From the NCBI GenBank assembly GCA_965240325.2, contig OZ251237.1, forward strand, positions 806,001-870,000: a DNA stretch of 64,000 nt. Reading direction: 5' to 3'. This DNA is from Rebecca billardiae RCC1528 (taxonomy: Eukaryota > Haptophyta). Shown piece after piece: positions 40,649 through 51,816 of the stretch. Both the position numbers and the translations under genes were made by a program. The notes below the pieces were generated by a model, which was given only the letters and a program-made list of their open reading frames with translations, ran no database searches and was not told where the DNA came from. Numbering within the stretch: the stretch's first letter is position 1; the number at the start of each line of letters is the position of its first letter.

Positions 40649-41894
40649 GCTGAGTGGCGGCGGCGCCGACGCGGCGCGCGCGGCCGCGCTGAGCGACACG
40701 ATCCACCGCCCGATCCTCACGCTGATCGCCGCGCTGGAGGACCCGGTCCTGTGCGCGAGCGTGCGCGAAGACACGCGGCTCATCGCCGTCGCGCTCGCGT
40801 GGGCGTGCCGCTGGCAGCTGAGCGTGACGCCCATGGCACCGCTGCTCGCGCAGCTTGGCGAGAGCCCGCTGTGGCGAGCGGTCGAGGGACTCGCCGACGC
40901 GCTGTGCGACGCGGACGTGAGCCAGCTCGCGGCGGACTCGCACGTCGAGATGCCGTCCCGCGCGCACGCGCTCCCGCCGGGCGGCGCGCCGCCCGGCGGC
41001 GCGGGCCCGCTCGCGCTCGCGCCGCTCGCCGCCGCGCCCTCCAGGCGGGTGCACGGCCCGCGCCCGTCGCGCGCGGCTGCGCAGATGCTGCTGATCTCGA
41101 GTGCGCTCGAGCTTGTCGTGCCGAGCTGCGCGGAGCGCGCGCGTGCGCGGCTGCCCGTGCTCGTGCACAACCTCGCGCGGCGGATGGTCACGCGCGCCAT
41201 CGCCGCGCGCGCCTTTGCGATCGTGCGGCGCGCGCTCGCGCTCATCACAGAGCTACACGTCTGCTACCAACGGCTTGAACTGAACGACAGCGATGGCGGC
41301 GGCGGCGGCGGCGGCGAGTGCGACGACGCCCAGGCGAGCGCGAGCGGGGAAGGCGGCGCGGCCGCGCCCGCCGCGGCCGACGGCGCCGACGGGCGCAGCG
41401 CGCCGCCGCCGCTGCGCACGCCGTCGGCCGAGGCCGGGCGTGCCGTCGTGCTCTGGCCGCCTGCCGTCGCGGCCGCGGTGAGTGACACCCACTGCGGGCT
41501 CAGCGGCAGGCTCCTGCTCGACTCTGCGGCGGACGGCGCCAGGGCGCCACGCGGCGCGGAGCTCGCGACGCTCGGCGCGGCCTCGCGGCTGCTCGAGTCG
41601 CTCGTCCTCGGCACAGTCCTGCAGCCGGTGGCACCACTCCCGCCGACCGATGCGGTGTGCTACGATGCCGACACCGCGCGTGCGCCCCTGCCGTTGTCGC
41701 CCACGCTCGCGGCGAGCGCGCCCGGAGACTCGCGCGGCCCGACGGAGCAGCCCCACGGCCCGGGCGCGGCGGACGAGGCGGCCGCGGTCGCCCCGAGCCT
41801 TCTCGCGGACATGACGGCGGTGGATCTCTCGCGCGGACTCGGCGCGGTCGGCGCGGCCGCGCCCCCGATGCGCTGGGCGGAGGTGGAGGACGAG

Positions 41895-41927
<33 letters not shown>

Positions 41928-44900
41928 GAGGGCGGAGCGGAGACGCCGGCGCGTGCCGCGCCGCGCGTGCTCGCGCTCGGCACGCTCAGCGCGCAGGAGG
42001 GCACGCCTCGGCGCGTCGAGGACCGCCTGTTCGACGACGAGGCCGATCTCGCGCGCAATCTCGGCGTGGACCTCGCCGCCATCGACTCTGCCGCGGGCGA
42101 ACGCCCGAGCCCAAACGCAGACGTGCAGGCGGGGCTCGCGACGCCGCTGGCTGCGCCGGGGGCGGCGGAGGCGGACGAGGGCGGGCTCGGCGTGGGCGGG
42201 CTCGCGCGCTGGTACCGCCGCCGATGGTCGACCACGCCCGAGCGCGGCACGCCTGGCGCCGGCGCGCGCGGCCCCCTGGGCACGCTCCCAGATGGCGGCG
42301 CCGCCGCGGCGGCGCACGGCGGCGTCGGCGCGCACGGCGGAGTGGCCGACGCCGCGGCGCCGCCCGCGGCGGGCTCGGCGCTCGTGCCGACGCGCGCCGA
42401 CGGGCCGGCGTGGCTCGAGGCGCTTCTGCGCGGCTGCACCTGCGTCTGCTTCGAGATCGCGAGCGTGTGCATTGAGACGCTCATCCGGCTCTACAGCGCG
42501 CCCCCTGCGCGCGGCGGCGGTGCGGCCGGGGGCGGAGGGGGCGCGGGACTCGATCTCGCCGCCATCTCGGCCGCTGCACGCGGCGGCGAGGCGCTCCCGC
42601 AGCTGCGCCCGCCGGACATTGTCGCCGTGCTCAGCACGCTCTGGGGATTCCTGGGCTCTGAGAACGCCGACACGCAGCTCGCGGCTGCGTCCCTGTGGCG
42701 GCAGCTGCAGCTGCTGTGGCCGCGCGCGGCGGCGCGCGTGCTCGAGCGCGCGCTCCGCGCCGCCTCGCCGCCGCCGCTGCGATTCGCGAGCGCGGCGGCG
42801 ACGCCAGGCGGGCTGCACGCGGCGCGGCCGGCGGGCACCGCGCGCGCCGCCAACCTGCGCCGCTTCGCCGCGCTCTGGCGGATCGACGCGGTGGACGTGC
42901 GAGCGGACGCGCCGATGGCGGTCGCGGGCCGAGCGGCGGAGTCGAGCGTCACCGCCGCCTTGCTCCTCGCGCTGGACTGCGTCGAGGACCCCACGCCGGT
43001 CGTGCGCGCCACCGCGTTCTACTGGCTGTCCGACGCGCTGCGCACGCCGCACCGGCTGACGGAGCCGCTGCTCCTCCTCGCGCACACCGCGCCGCGCCGG
43101 CCGCGCCAGGCGCTGTATGCTCTAACGAAACTGTGCGTGCTGCTCGGAGCCGGCCACCGCTCGGTGGGCGCGCGGCTGGGCGGCGCGCGCGTGCACCCGC
43201 TGCTCAGCGCGTCGTTCGAGGAGGCGGCGGGTGCGCTCGCCGGGAGCCCGGCGCAGGCGTCGGAGCGCGCGCTCGGCTCGACGGTCGCGGCGAGATCTCA
43301 TCTCGAGATGTGTATCTGCACGGGGCTGCTGCTGCTGTCGACGCTGGGGCACGCGCCGCGCGACCGCGGGAGCGGCGGCGGCGCGCCGCCGGGTGCGCCG
43401 CCGCCCGGCCTCGCGTCCGAGCTCCACGCCGCGAGCACGCAGCTCCTGCTCACGGCGCTGCGCGTCGCGCCCAATCCGCTCTCCCTAGAGCTCGCCGCCG
43501 CGTGCACGCGGCCGCTGCTGCGCGCGCTGGGCAAGGCGCTGCGCTCCGGCGCGGACGGACAGGCTCTGCAGGCGCAGCTGCTGCTGCTGCTGCAGCGCTG
43601 CGTGCGCGCGCACGCGCACGCGCACGCGCACGCCGCCGCGAGCGGCGCGCACGCGAGCGTCGAGCTGCCCTCCGACTTCGTTCCGTGCCTGAGCGCGGGC
43701 CTGCGCGACCCACTTGGTGTCGCGTGGCCGCAGTGGGTGTGGCTCAGCTTGAGCACGATGCCGTTCGCCGGCGACACGCTCGCCACGGTCGTGGTCACGT
43801 CGATCACCACGCTGTGCGAGCTGCCGCAGCGGTGCACGCTCTCGTCCACCGCCCTCTGCACCGCGCTGATCGCGCTGCACGACATCGTCTTCTTCGCCAT
43901 CTTCGGCCGGCTCGCGACGCGATCGGACGTGGTGAGCGGTGCGGGCGGCGCGCTCGCTCTCGGGGCCGTCGGGACGGGCGGCGGCGGCGGCGGCGGCACG
44001 CCGGGCACGCCGAGGGCCGGCCGAGCGCGCAGCACGTCGGTTGCCTCGACGAGCGGCGCGGCCTTCGGTGCCGCCGCCGCCGCCGGCGGTGCGGCCGGCG
44101 GCGCCGAGCCGAGCGCGGCGGTGAGCGCGGCTGCCGCCGACGCCGTGGGACCCGAGGGCGCGGGCGGCGCGTTCGTCTCGCGGGAGCAGGCGGCGCTCGT
44201 GCTGCAGGCGGTCTTCCAGCAGGCGCCGACGATGGTGAGCTCGGTCCTGCACGTGTGCTCCGCGCTTGGCGGCGCGGCCGCGGCGCCCGGCGCGGCCGCC
44301 GAGCCCGCGGCGGAGGCGCGCGCGGCGCGTGCGAGCGCACGGCCGCTCCCAGCCGCGGTGCGCGCGGTCGCGCTTCGTCCTCTCGCGCTTCTCGCCGTCA
44401 ACTGCCGCAAGGAGTTCCTCGCGGCGGTGATGTTCGTGTGGGAGCGGTCGAGCTCAGCGGAGGAGGCGCGCGCGCTCCTCGCGCTCCTCGGCGAGCTGCC
44501 GCGCACGCAGCCCCGCGACCTGCTCCCCGTGATCACCGAGGCTCTCGTGGGCGCGCACGCGGCAACGCGCCGCGGCGGCTCGCGGCACCCGACTCTGCTC
44601 GCGGCGGCGAGCGCGGCGCAGGGGGCGCAGGTGCGGGTGCCCGAGGCGGTCGCGCTGCGCTTCGTGCACGCGTACGTGGGGCAGACGGAGCCCGTCTCGC
44701 AGCTGCACATGGCGTGGCCGCAGCTCGTCGCGCTCATCAAGGCCGCGCTCGCCGGCGGCGGCGTGAGCGTCGCCGGCGCGGTCGCGCCCGGGGGGGCGGG
44801 CGGCGGGCCCGGTGTGCCTGCATTGCCAGCGCTGCTCACAGCCATCGGCTTCACCGCGCTGCGGCGCATCGGCGCGGGCGCGGGGCCGGGCCTCGAGCTG

Positions 44901-47900
44901 CGCGCGCGCGAGGTGCGCGAGGCGCAGGAGCTCGTCGAGCAGCTGCTCCACGCCGGACTCTCCGAGCTACGGGCGCCCAGCGTCGCGGCGCGCGCCGCGT
45001 CCGCGCTCAGCGGCGGCGCGCGCCCGTCGTCAGCCGCGCTCGGCGCGCACGGAGCGGCGGCCGCCGAGGCGGAGGCGTCGCTGTGGGGCGTCGGGCAGTG
45101 CCTGCGCGACGCGTGCGAGGCGGCGCGCGCCGCGCGCGCGCCGAAGCCCGGCGCCGACGAGGAGTCCGGCACACCGAGCTCGCCCGTCGGCGGCGGCGGC
45201 GGCGCCGGCTCGGCGGCGGCGGACGGCGGCGGCATCGAGGTCGGCGCGGAGGCCGCTTCGGAGATGGAATGGGCCGCGTCGATGGCGGACGCGTCGAGCC
45301 TGCTGCTCTGCACGCTCTCGTCCCTGCTGCTCCCGCTGCTCCGCCTCGTCTTCACCGCGCCGCACTCCCGCCGCTCCGACGGCGTCACGGATGTCGTCGC
45401 GGAATTGCTTCCTCTGATTATCCTGCCGCTGGAACAACAGCCGTCCCAGACAGGACCGACCCGGCACAGGCCGCGCGTCGCGCTCCGGCTCGTCTGCGCG
45501 ATCATCGAGGTGCGCGCGGCGCGCGGGGCTCGATCGCGCGCGCCTCGCCCTCGCCCCGCGCGATCCATCGGCCGCGGCCTTGCCCCGCCGCTTGCTCTGC
45601 GCGCGCCGATCGTCGCCGCAGCTCTCCTGCACTGCTCGGGACTGCCGGGTGGGCGGCGGTGGGCGGCGGCGTGGGCGGCGGCTCTCCTGCACTGCTCGGG
45701 ACTGCCGGGTGGGCGGCGGTGGGCGGCGGCGTGGGCGGCGGCTGCGGCTCGGCGCCGCTGGCTGACGTGTGCCTCGCGCTGCGCCCATCCCGCTGGCGCG
45801 GCGCGCAGGACCGCTCGACGGTCAAGGCGTGGCGCCGGCCGATCGCGCGGCTGTTCGCGTCCGCGAGATTCTTCGAGATGAGTTCCGGCATGCTTCCGCT
45901 GTGGGCGCGCGTAGTGAACACGCTGAGCAACCTCGAGACGCCCAAGGCGGCGGTGACCGCGCTGCTCTCGGGGCGCGACGCGGAGGCGCTGTCCCTCTTC
46001 GCGGGCAAGGCGGCCGAGGCGAGCGCGGCCGCGCTGCTCCTCAAGCGCCTCGCCTTCCTGCTCTACTCGGGAGAAGTCAACCAATACGTTGGCGCACTAC
46101 AGGTGCGGTCCCGCGCTCGCGCGCCCGCGCGCCCGCGCGCCCGCACGCCCGCGCGTGGTCGGGCGGTGGGGCGGGCGGTGCGGGCCGGTGTCGTCCGTGA
46201 AGCTGCTGTCGTCGCTGGAGGAGGGCGGCGGCGGCGGCGGCGGGCGCGCGCCCCGCGGCCGCCCGCGCGGCGGCGCGGTGACGGCGGCGGCGCGGCGCGC
46301 GCGCGCGTGGCGCGGCGCGCGCGTGGCGCGGCGTGCGCGGCGGCGAGGCGCCCTCGCAATGTGATGTGCGCGCGCCCCTCCGCGCGCGCCGCCCTTCCCG
46401 TTCTCGCCCGCCCGGCCGGCCGGACGTCGCGCTCTTTCTCTCGCTGTGTGTGTGTGTGTGTGCTCTGCTGCCCTGCGCTCCTCCTCCTCCACCCCTGCTC
46501 CTCCGCCACGCACTCGCGATTCGTGCCCCTCCCCACTGTGCGCACTGCACGTCTGGTTCGATGCTGGACGTCCGCGCGTGTGGCCGTGTGTGTCCTCGGC
46601 GTCTCGGCGTTTCGTGCTTCGTGTTCCGGCGTGTTCCGTCGTGGCGTGCTTCGTCGTGTCGGCGTGCCGTCGTGCCCTCCGCGTCTCTCCCGCGCGCACG
46701 TGCCACCGCCACCGCCACTCACGCCACCACTCTCACCATCCAGGGAGTAATCTTTGCAAAGCTGGTCTCGTCTCTCAAGGAAGGCGGGCAGCACGCGCAC
46801 GTCGTGCAGGCGGAGGCGCTGCTCTGCATCCGGCTGATCGCCGTGCGCGTCACGCCGGTGCACCTGCAGGCGCTGTGGCCGATCGCGCTCGCCGAGCTGA
46901 AGCGCGTGCTCGCCAACCCCGCGCAAGTGCCGGTGCACGCCCGCGGCGCGCGCGCATGCGCGCCACCCACCCACCCACCCACCCACCCACCCACCCACGG
47001 GCGAGCGCGCGGGCCAGGGCGCGCCGGCACCGCGCCGGCGCCGCGCCGGCGCCGCGCCGGCGCCGCTTGGAGTCTCTGCGCCCCGCTGACGCGACGCTTC
47101 GCCGGCCACCCCGCCGCCTCGCGCCGCCGCGCGCGCCGCTTCGCGCGCGCGTGCCCCTCGCCCAGCCGAGCCTCGTGCTCGCGGCTTTCCTACTGCTGGA
47201 CATGATCCTGGCCGTTCTGCCCAACGAGTTTGGATACCACGCATGGATGTTTTTGCTCCCTAGCCCTAACCCTACTAGCCTCCCACCGGCGCCGGGCGCG
47301 GCGGTTGCAGCGCCGGCCGCGCGCACGCCGCCGCCTGCGGGCCCGGCCGGGCCGGCGGCTGCCTGCGCCCCGCCCGCAGCTGAGGCAACCGGCGCGGCAG
47401 GGGCCGAGCCGGCGTCGCAGCCCGCGGCCGGAGCTGAGCCCGCGGCCGCGCCCGCCGCGCTGCCTGCTGCCGTCGAGCCCAACGGCCATGCGGACGGCGG
47501 CACGCAGCCGCCCGCCCTGCCTGCGCTGACGGCGCACGCCGGCGCTCCGGCCGCGGCGGGCCCGAGCGGCGCCGCGCTCGCCGCCAGCTTCCAGCCATAC
47601 CTCGCAAAGCTCGCCGCGCGCGTCGCGCCTGGCTCGCAGGCGGCGGCGGGCGCGGCGGGCCTGCTCGCGCGCACCGCGCCGTCGCCGATGGGCAGGCGCC
47701 GGCCGCTCCTCGCGCTCTCCCGGATCCACGACGTGTCCGAGCTCGCGCCGTACGCGCTCGCCCTTGGCGCGCACATGCACGAGAACGACACGGGCGCTCT
47801 CGGCACGGAGGTCGACTCGGCATTCATCGACGCGCTGCTCGGCTGCCATTTCCTCGCGCGGCCGGCGGCGGAGCAGCGGCTCGCGACCCTGCGCGCGCCC

Positions 47901-48125
47901 GCGAGCGGCGCCGGGCGCGCGCGCTCGAGCGGGCCTCGTGCCCAGGGCGCGACCCCACTGCAACGCGCCGGAGGTCCGGCGACGAACGCTGCCGCCGATG
48001 CTGCTGGAACCGCCACTGCCGGACCAGGCATCGCTGCGGCCGCGCTGCATCAGGCCACAGCTGGCTCCTCGGTGGCAGGGTCAGCAGGGGTGCTCGCGGA
48101 GGACGCTCTGCTACCCCTTGGCTGA
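39337..48125 (+). CDS. DOP1 (Dopey) homologue, endosome-Golgi trafficking scaffold
   Basis: Five exons: 39337-39459, 39573-45509, 45809-46102, 46744-46926 and 47166-48125 (all phase 0), giving 2,498 residues. Introns begin GTCCGC, GTGCGC, GTGCGG and GTGCCG. The Dopey N-terminal domain is clear: KYRSLRYECEAALQAFDKAE, WPDLIKYLQ-RLHKIFQ across intron 1, KRLAQCLHAGLPAGVHLKTL, LAKDIAFYSEGLFPL, VKPFLLDLLERHYTPLG. The C-terminal conserved segment spans exons 3-5: AWRRPIARLFASARFFEMSS, LLLKRLAFLLYSGEVNQY, TPVHLQALWPIALAELKRV, LLLDMILAVLPNEFGYHAWM. The middle contains long Gly/Ala-rich insertions between HEAT-like helices. DOP1 works with MON2 in retrograde endosome-to-Golgi transport and flippase recycling. 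Size and both conserved ends match the family. Confidence 0.9.
45620..45739 (+). repeat. 60-bp tandem duplication inside DOP1 intron 2
   Basis: Two adjacent 60-bp copies (GCTCTCCTGCACTGCTCGGG ... GTGGGCGGCG) are identical over essentially the full unit. They lie within the 299-bp intron 45510-45808 and do not alter the coding sequence. Confidence 0.85.
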
Positions 48126-48292
48126 TGATGATATGCCATATGCGTGCGTCCCGCGACGTGGCGACGCCGCCTGTGACGAATTCATCGCCTCAAGCATCGA
48201 TTAGCGTCGATCAAATTGACGACGACATATCGCGATATATGTATTAGTTATTGCGTAGGGGCAGCAGTTCATTAATGACTGATAACAAAATT
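48126..48292. other. Short AT-rich 3' flank of DOP1
   Basis: Contains TATCGCGATATA (around 48227) and an AT-rich lead into repeat R1. No gene. Confidence 0.5.
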
Positions 48293-48410
48293 ATTATATA
48301 TATGACCGCGTTCCGCGGTCCTTTTCTGCATAGAATCAACGCAGTTGGGGGCCCGCGGTGGCCGTGCAATCGCGGCTCTCCGCCGTAGTGGCAGTTCGCC
48401 AGTTGAAGTC
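48293..48410 (+). repeat. Dispersed repeat R1, copy 2
   Basis: Matches 14583-14700 in the same orientation, with the hairpin GACCGCGTTCCGCGGTC at 48304-48320 and GGGCCCGCGGTGG downstream. Substitutions and small indels separate the copies. Confidence 0.75.
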
Positions 48411-49129
48411 GGTTCTGAGATGACTGAAGCTATCACAGTGAACAAAAACGGGATTATCGTTACCGTAACCCGTCCGACACGAGCCGATTTTCGGGGAATT
48501 TCTCGCGCGGGCCGCACGAGCGCACAGACGGCGCTACGGTGGTCGCGCAGGCGCCTGGCGAGTGCCCCGGGCATGGGACTGCAACATCCCACCCAGCCTC
48601 CCCATCCCTCCGCCCCTCTCTGCCTCGCCGGGTTGCACGCGGCTGGCCGGTCACGTAGCTCGTGGTGAGCCATTCGTGAGCGTGGAGCCCTGCTGCTCAG
48701 TGCGGCGATGCAGCGAGGCGAAGCGGCGCGTAAGATGGCGCATCTTACTCCGAATGCAGTCTGCTACCAGCACAGCCGCCCTCGCCGGAGTGCCTGGTCG
48801 TCACCTTCGTCGTGTGCACGTGTCGCGCGCTGCCCATCAACGAGCGATCGTAAGCCTTCTCCGGAGCCATTCAAACACGCTCGTCCTCGACGATGCGTGC
48901 GCGAGGCACGACTAGCCAGACAGAAGGGTGCACAGATATTTTCGACTGCGAGGAGACGGCGGCGAGCACAGGCGCGCAGCGCCGTCCCGCGCTTCATTGG
49001 GATGTTCTAGACCAGTCGCGCGCCCGCGGCACCGCACCCGCCCTCTCCGCGTCGCGTGCCACTCCACACCGCGCGCGTGGCTCTCGACGTGTACGTCGAG
49101 GCCATCTTGCGGCCGATTCGTACCCGCAT

Positions 49130-49425
49130 GTATTCAACAAATACGACAAATCGCCGAGCTGAACGCACCTCGTCGCGCGATGGCATGGTCGCGCTGTTGG
49201 ACGTCGCTCGCCGCAGGAAAATCGGTACGCGACGAGAGCACGGCGCACGCGCACGGCGCGGCGTGGGAGGCGGGGCGGTGGTGTCCTCGAGCCATCCCGC
49301 CCACGCCGCGGTGCGCCAGCCGCCACCTCGCCGCGCCGTGGCCCATGCCGCGCGGCAGGTGTCGACCAGACCGACCTTGCCGCCCAAAAGAGGGCCGCAC
49401 CGGAAATTCTGTATTTGTTGAATAC
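49130..49425. mobile_element. MITE-like element, ~296 bp with 15-bp terminal inverted repeats
   Basis: The left end GTATTCAACAAATAC (49130-49144) and right end GTATTTGTTGAATAC (49411-49425) are perfect reverse complements. The AT-rich ends contrast with a GC-rich interior. No coding capacity and no clear target-site duplication; the ends are themselves imperfect palindromes. Confidence 0.6.
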
Positions 49426-50470
49426 GGACTTACCCATGTGCCCGCGGTGCGGCGGCGCCCGCGGCGGCGGCATGGCGCGGCGGCGGCGGCGCGGGCAGCC
49501 TGACGGGCCAGATAAGGCGCGCCAGGTCGGGGCGATCGTGATGGGATGGTTCCATACGCATCAGTGCGTGCTCCTGTGCATCTCAAGAGCGCGCTGGGCG
49601 CCCTCTCTCGCGCCTATGCCCATCCCATGCGGTCTGAGAAGCCTCCCGGTTTGGCCATTGTCGTGCCGTGCTCGGTCGTGGCTGCCCGGCGGGTCGGAGA
49701 GGTCGAGGCGAGCCGGGTCGTTCGCGACGGACGATGCCTATGGGTCATGGCGAGTGCCAGCACGCAGCTCGGGCGCGCGCCCGGCGCCTCCTCGCCGCGC
49801 TACATCCACACCAAGATCTGGCCCAAAACCAGGCTTCAAGAGCGAAACTCAGTCTGGGAGCTCCTCAGGCCGCTGTGTGCGGTTTGAAGGCGCGCAAACT
49901 TGTGGAGCGGGTGCCCACATGGGTTGGGCACAATGCTATAGAACGTTTTTCCGCGACACACCACTCTCTCGCCTCTCCGCGCGCGTGCCGTGCGGCTCCC
50001 GTGAACTCATCTTAACAGGTCACGTGTGGCCGCCCGTGGGGCGAGGGTGGGCGAGGAGGGGCGGGCGAGGGTGACGCCGCCCCGAGGAACCGCCTTGGCA
50101 AGCCGGCCGACGCCTCGCAGCCCCCCTCGCGGCAGTCATGCGCGCACGCCCGCCGCTCGGAGCGCGCCATCGATTCGAATGGGCGTGCGCACGACCGACC
50201 ATGCTCAAACGGCTTCCGGCCCGATCTTTCTCCACTGTGCGCGGCGCGAAGTGCCGCGAACGGGGCATGAAAAAAATTCCAGCGCATCCCCACTGGGCGG
50301 AAGTGCGGACGGGTTACGGTAACGCCGAAAATCGATTTCTTTACTGTGATATTAGTCCGACCGTCGCCCTGCCTGCGCGACCGCGAGACTCATTCACACT
50401 TCACACAATCACAGCAGCGGACCTGAGACCGCACCCGGCACCGGTCGTCAAATCGGACGTCCGTCTGACA

Positions 50471-50618
50471 ACTAGCTGCCAAATGTCCAACTGGCTGATC
50501 AGCTCGGATCCGACCCGTCCGCGATCGTGCCATCGGCATCGGAATTACTACTAGTAGCTGCCAAACTGTGTCCAACTCTGGCTGATCAGCTCGGATCCGA
50601 CCCGTCCGCGATCGTGCC
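50471..50618 (+). repeat. Tandem duplication, two copies of ~61-69 bp
   Basis: 50471-50531 and 50550-50618 share ACTAG...AGCTGCCAAA followed by GGCTGATCAGCTCGGATCCG and an identical continuation to ATCGTGCC. The second copy has small insertions (GT, CT, TAG). Confidence 0.85.
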
Positions 50619-51221
50619 GAGTGAGTCGTGCCGCGGAGCTCGGAGTACTGAAGGAGTCGGGTGTGACAGCAGGGTGCTTTAGCGCTGCGGCCCGTGCCAG
50701 CCAACGACCAGACGTACTCTGGCCACTTGACCCGTTGCACGGGTGAGTGACCGTACGCCCTGCCTAGTGCCTACCCGGCGCGCGCCGCGCGACCGGCGAC
50801 TCGGGGTGATGGAGAGCGGATGGCGACAGCAGCAGCAGTCCTCATGAAGACGATGAAACTGGCGGCACGGGTGCACGAGGTGGCAGGCGAAAGCGCGCCG
50901 ACGAGACCGCATTTGACACACCTGAGCCGCACGCGCGTGCCGTCGCCGAGCTGCGAGCGCTGCAAACGCGCAACCGTACCGCGCGCGCCACGACGGCGCG
51001 GCACTAGCTGATGCAGGCCGTACTGCCGGCACTGCTTCTGCGATCATGCGCCACGGTCGCAGCTGACTGCGTGAGCAGCAAGCGGGAGGCGGGTCCGGAG
51101 GCACGTGCAGGCGCCGTCCCGCATATCCGCCATCGCCCATCGTGCCGGGGCACGTCACCTCCGACGATCCGGATGTGGCCCAGTCCGGACGTCACGCGAT
51201 CCGGGAAGACGAGTACGATTC

Positions 51222-51511
51222 GCTCGTAACGAACCGTTACACTAATGTCACGTCCAGCTGACGTCCAGATCGCACTTTACCTAAGGGAATCAGCTGGGCG
51301 CGGTTTTTTTTGGCCTGCTGATAGACCTCTCAATGCGATCTCAAAAACTCGAAACTCGGTCTCCGCCAGCCCTAAAAATCGCCCCCCGTCCCTTTTTTTC
51401 CGCCGCCCCCCGTCCCTTTTTTCTTGATCAAAGATCTTTTTGAAACGTGGTTCGGGCCCGCTGGTGCGGGCTCCACGCTGCGCGCTCCGCCCTGCACCGC
51501 GGGCCATAATG
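51222..51511 (+). repeat. Dispersed repeat R2, copy 2
   Basis: Aligns with 15995-16268, with an extra internal duplication of the CCCCCGTCCCTTTTTT stretch near 51386-51421. The 3' ~90 bp (GAAACGTGGTTCGGGCCCGC onward) are nearly identical between copies. Ends at CACCGCGGGCCAT and runs into AT repeats. Confidence 0.82.
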
Positions 51512-51586
51512 AAATTATATATATATATTCATTATTTTAAAATATTATAATTATATATATGTAATGATGATGATGATGATCATGAT

Positions 51587-51621
<35 letters not shown>

Positions 51622-51651
51622 AATAACAATATAATAATAATAATAATAACA

Positions 51652-51697
<46 letters not shown>

Positions 51698-51705
51698 CGT
51701 CATCT
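51512..51705. repeat. AT-rich microsatellites: (AT)n, (GATGAT)n, (TAA)n
   Basis: A long run of AATAAT/ATAATG triplets occurs at ~51585-51700, preceded by ATATAT and GATGATGATGAT stretches. Follows R2 exactly as at the first locus. Confidence 0.95.
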
Positions 51706-51816
51706 ATAGCAGTGTCGTCAGACGACGCGAGGCGCAATTGTCGCGTCAGATGACAGATCGACTCCGCCCTGCTATATAATACTAAGCAGCTCATCAGCAG
51801 ACGCATATATCACAGT

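Larger units (their letters stand above)
48411..51221. other. 2.8 kb gene-free region between repeats R1 and R2
   Basis: Holds a MITE-like element (49130-49425), a two-copy tandem block (50471-50618) and a GTAAGATG-GCG-CATCTTAC hairpin at 48730-48748. The rest is unrecognised. Open frames occur on both strands but none resembles a protein. Confidence 0.55.

Noticed and set aside
15932-51507. Related minus-strand open frames in both R2 copies beginning MARGAGRSAQRGARTSGPE
   Set aside because: Similarity is at DNA level over the whole repeat, the frames diverge and end differently, and no protein family is apparent. Best explained as repeat sequence.
51537-51806. Minus-strand open frame rich in Tyr and Ile
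   Set aside because: Direct translation of (TAA)n and (ATG)n microsatellites.
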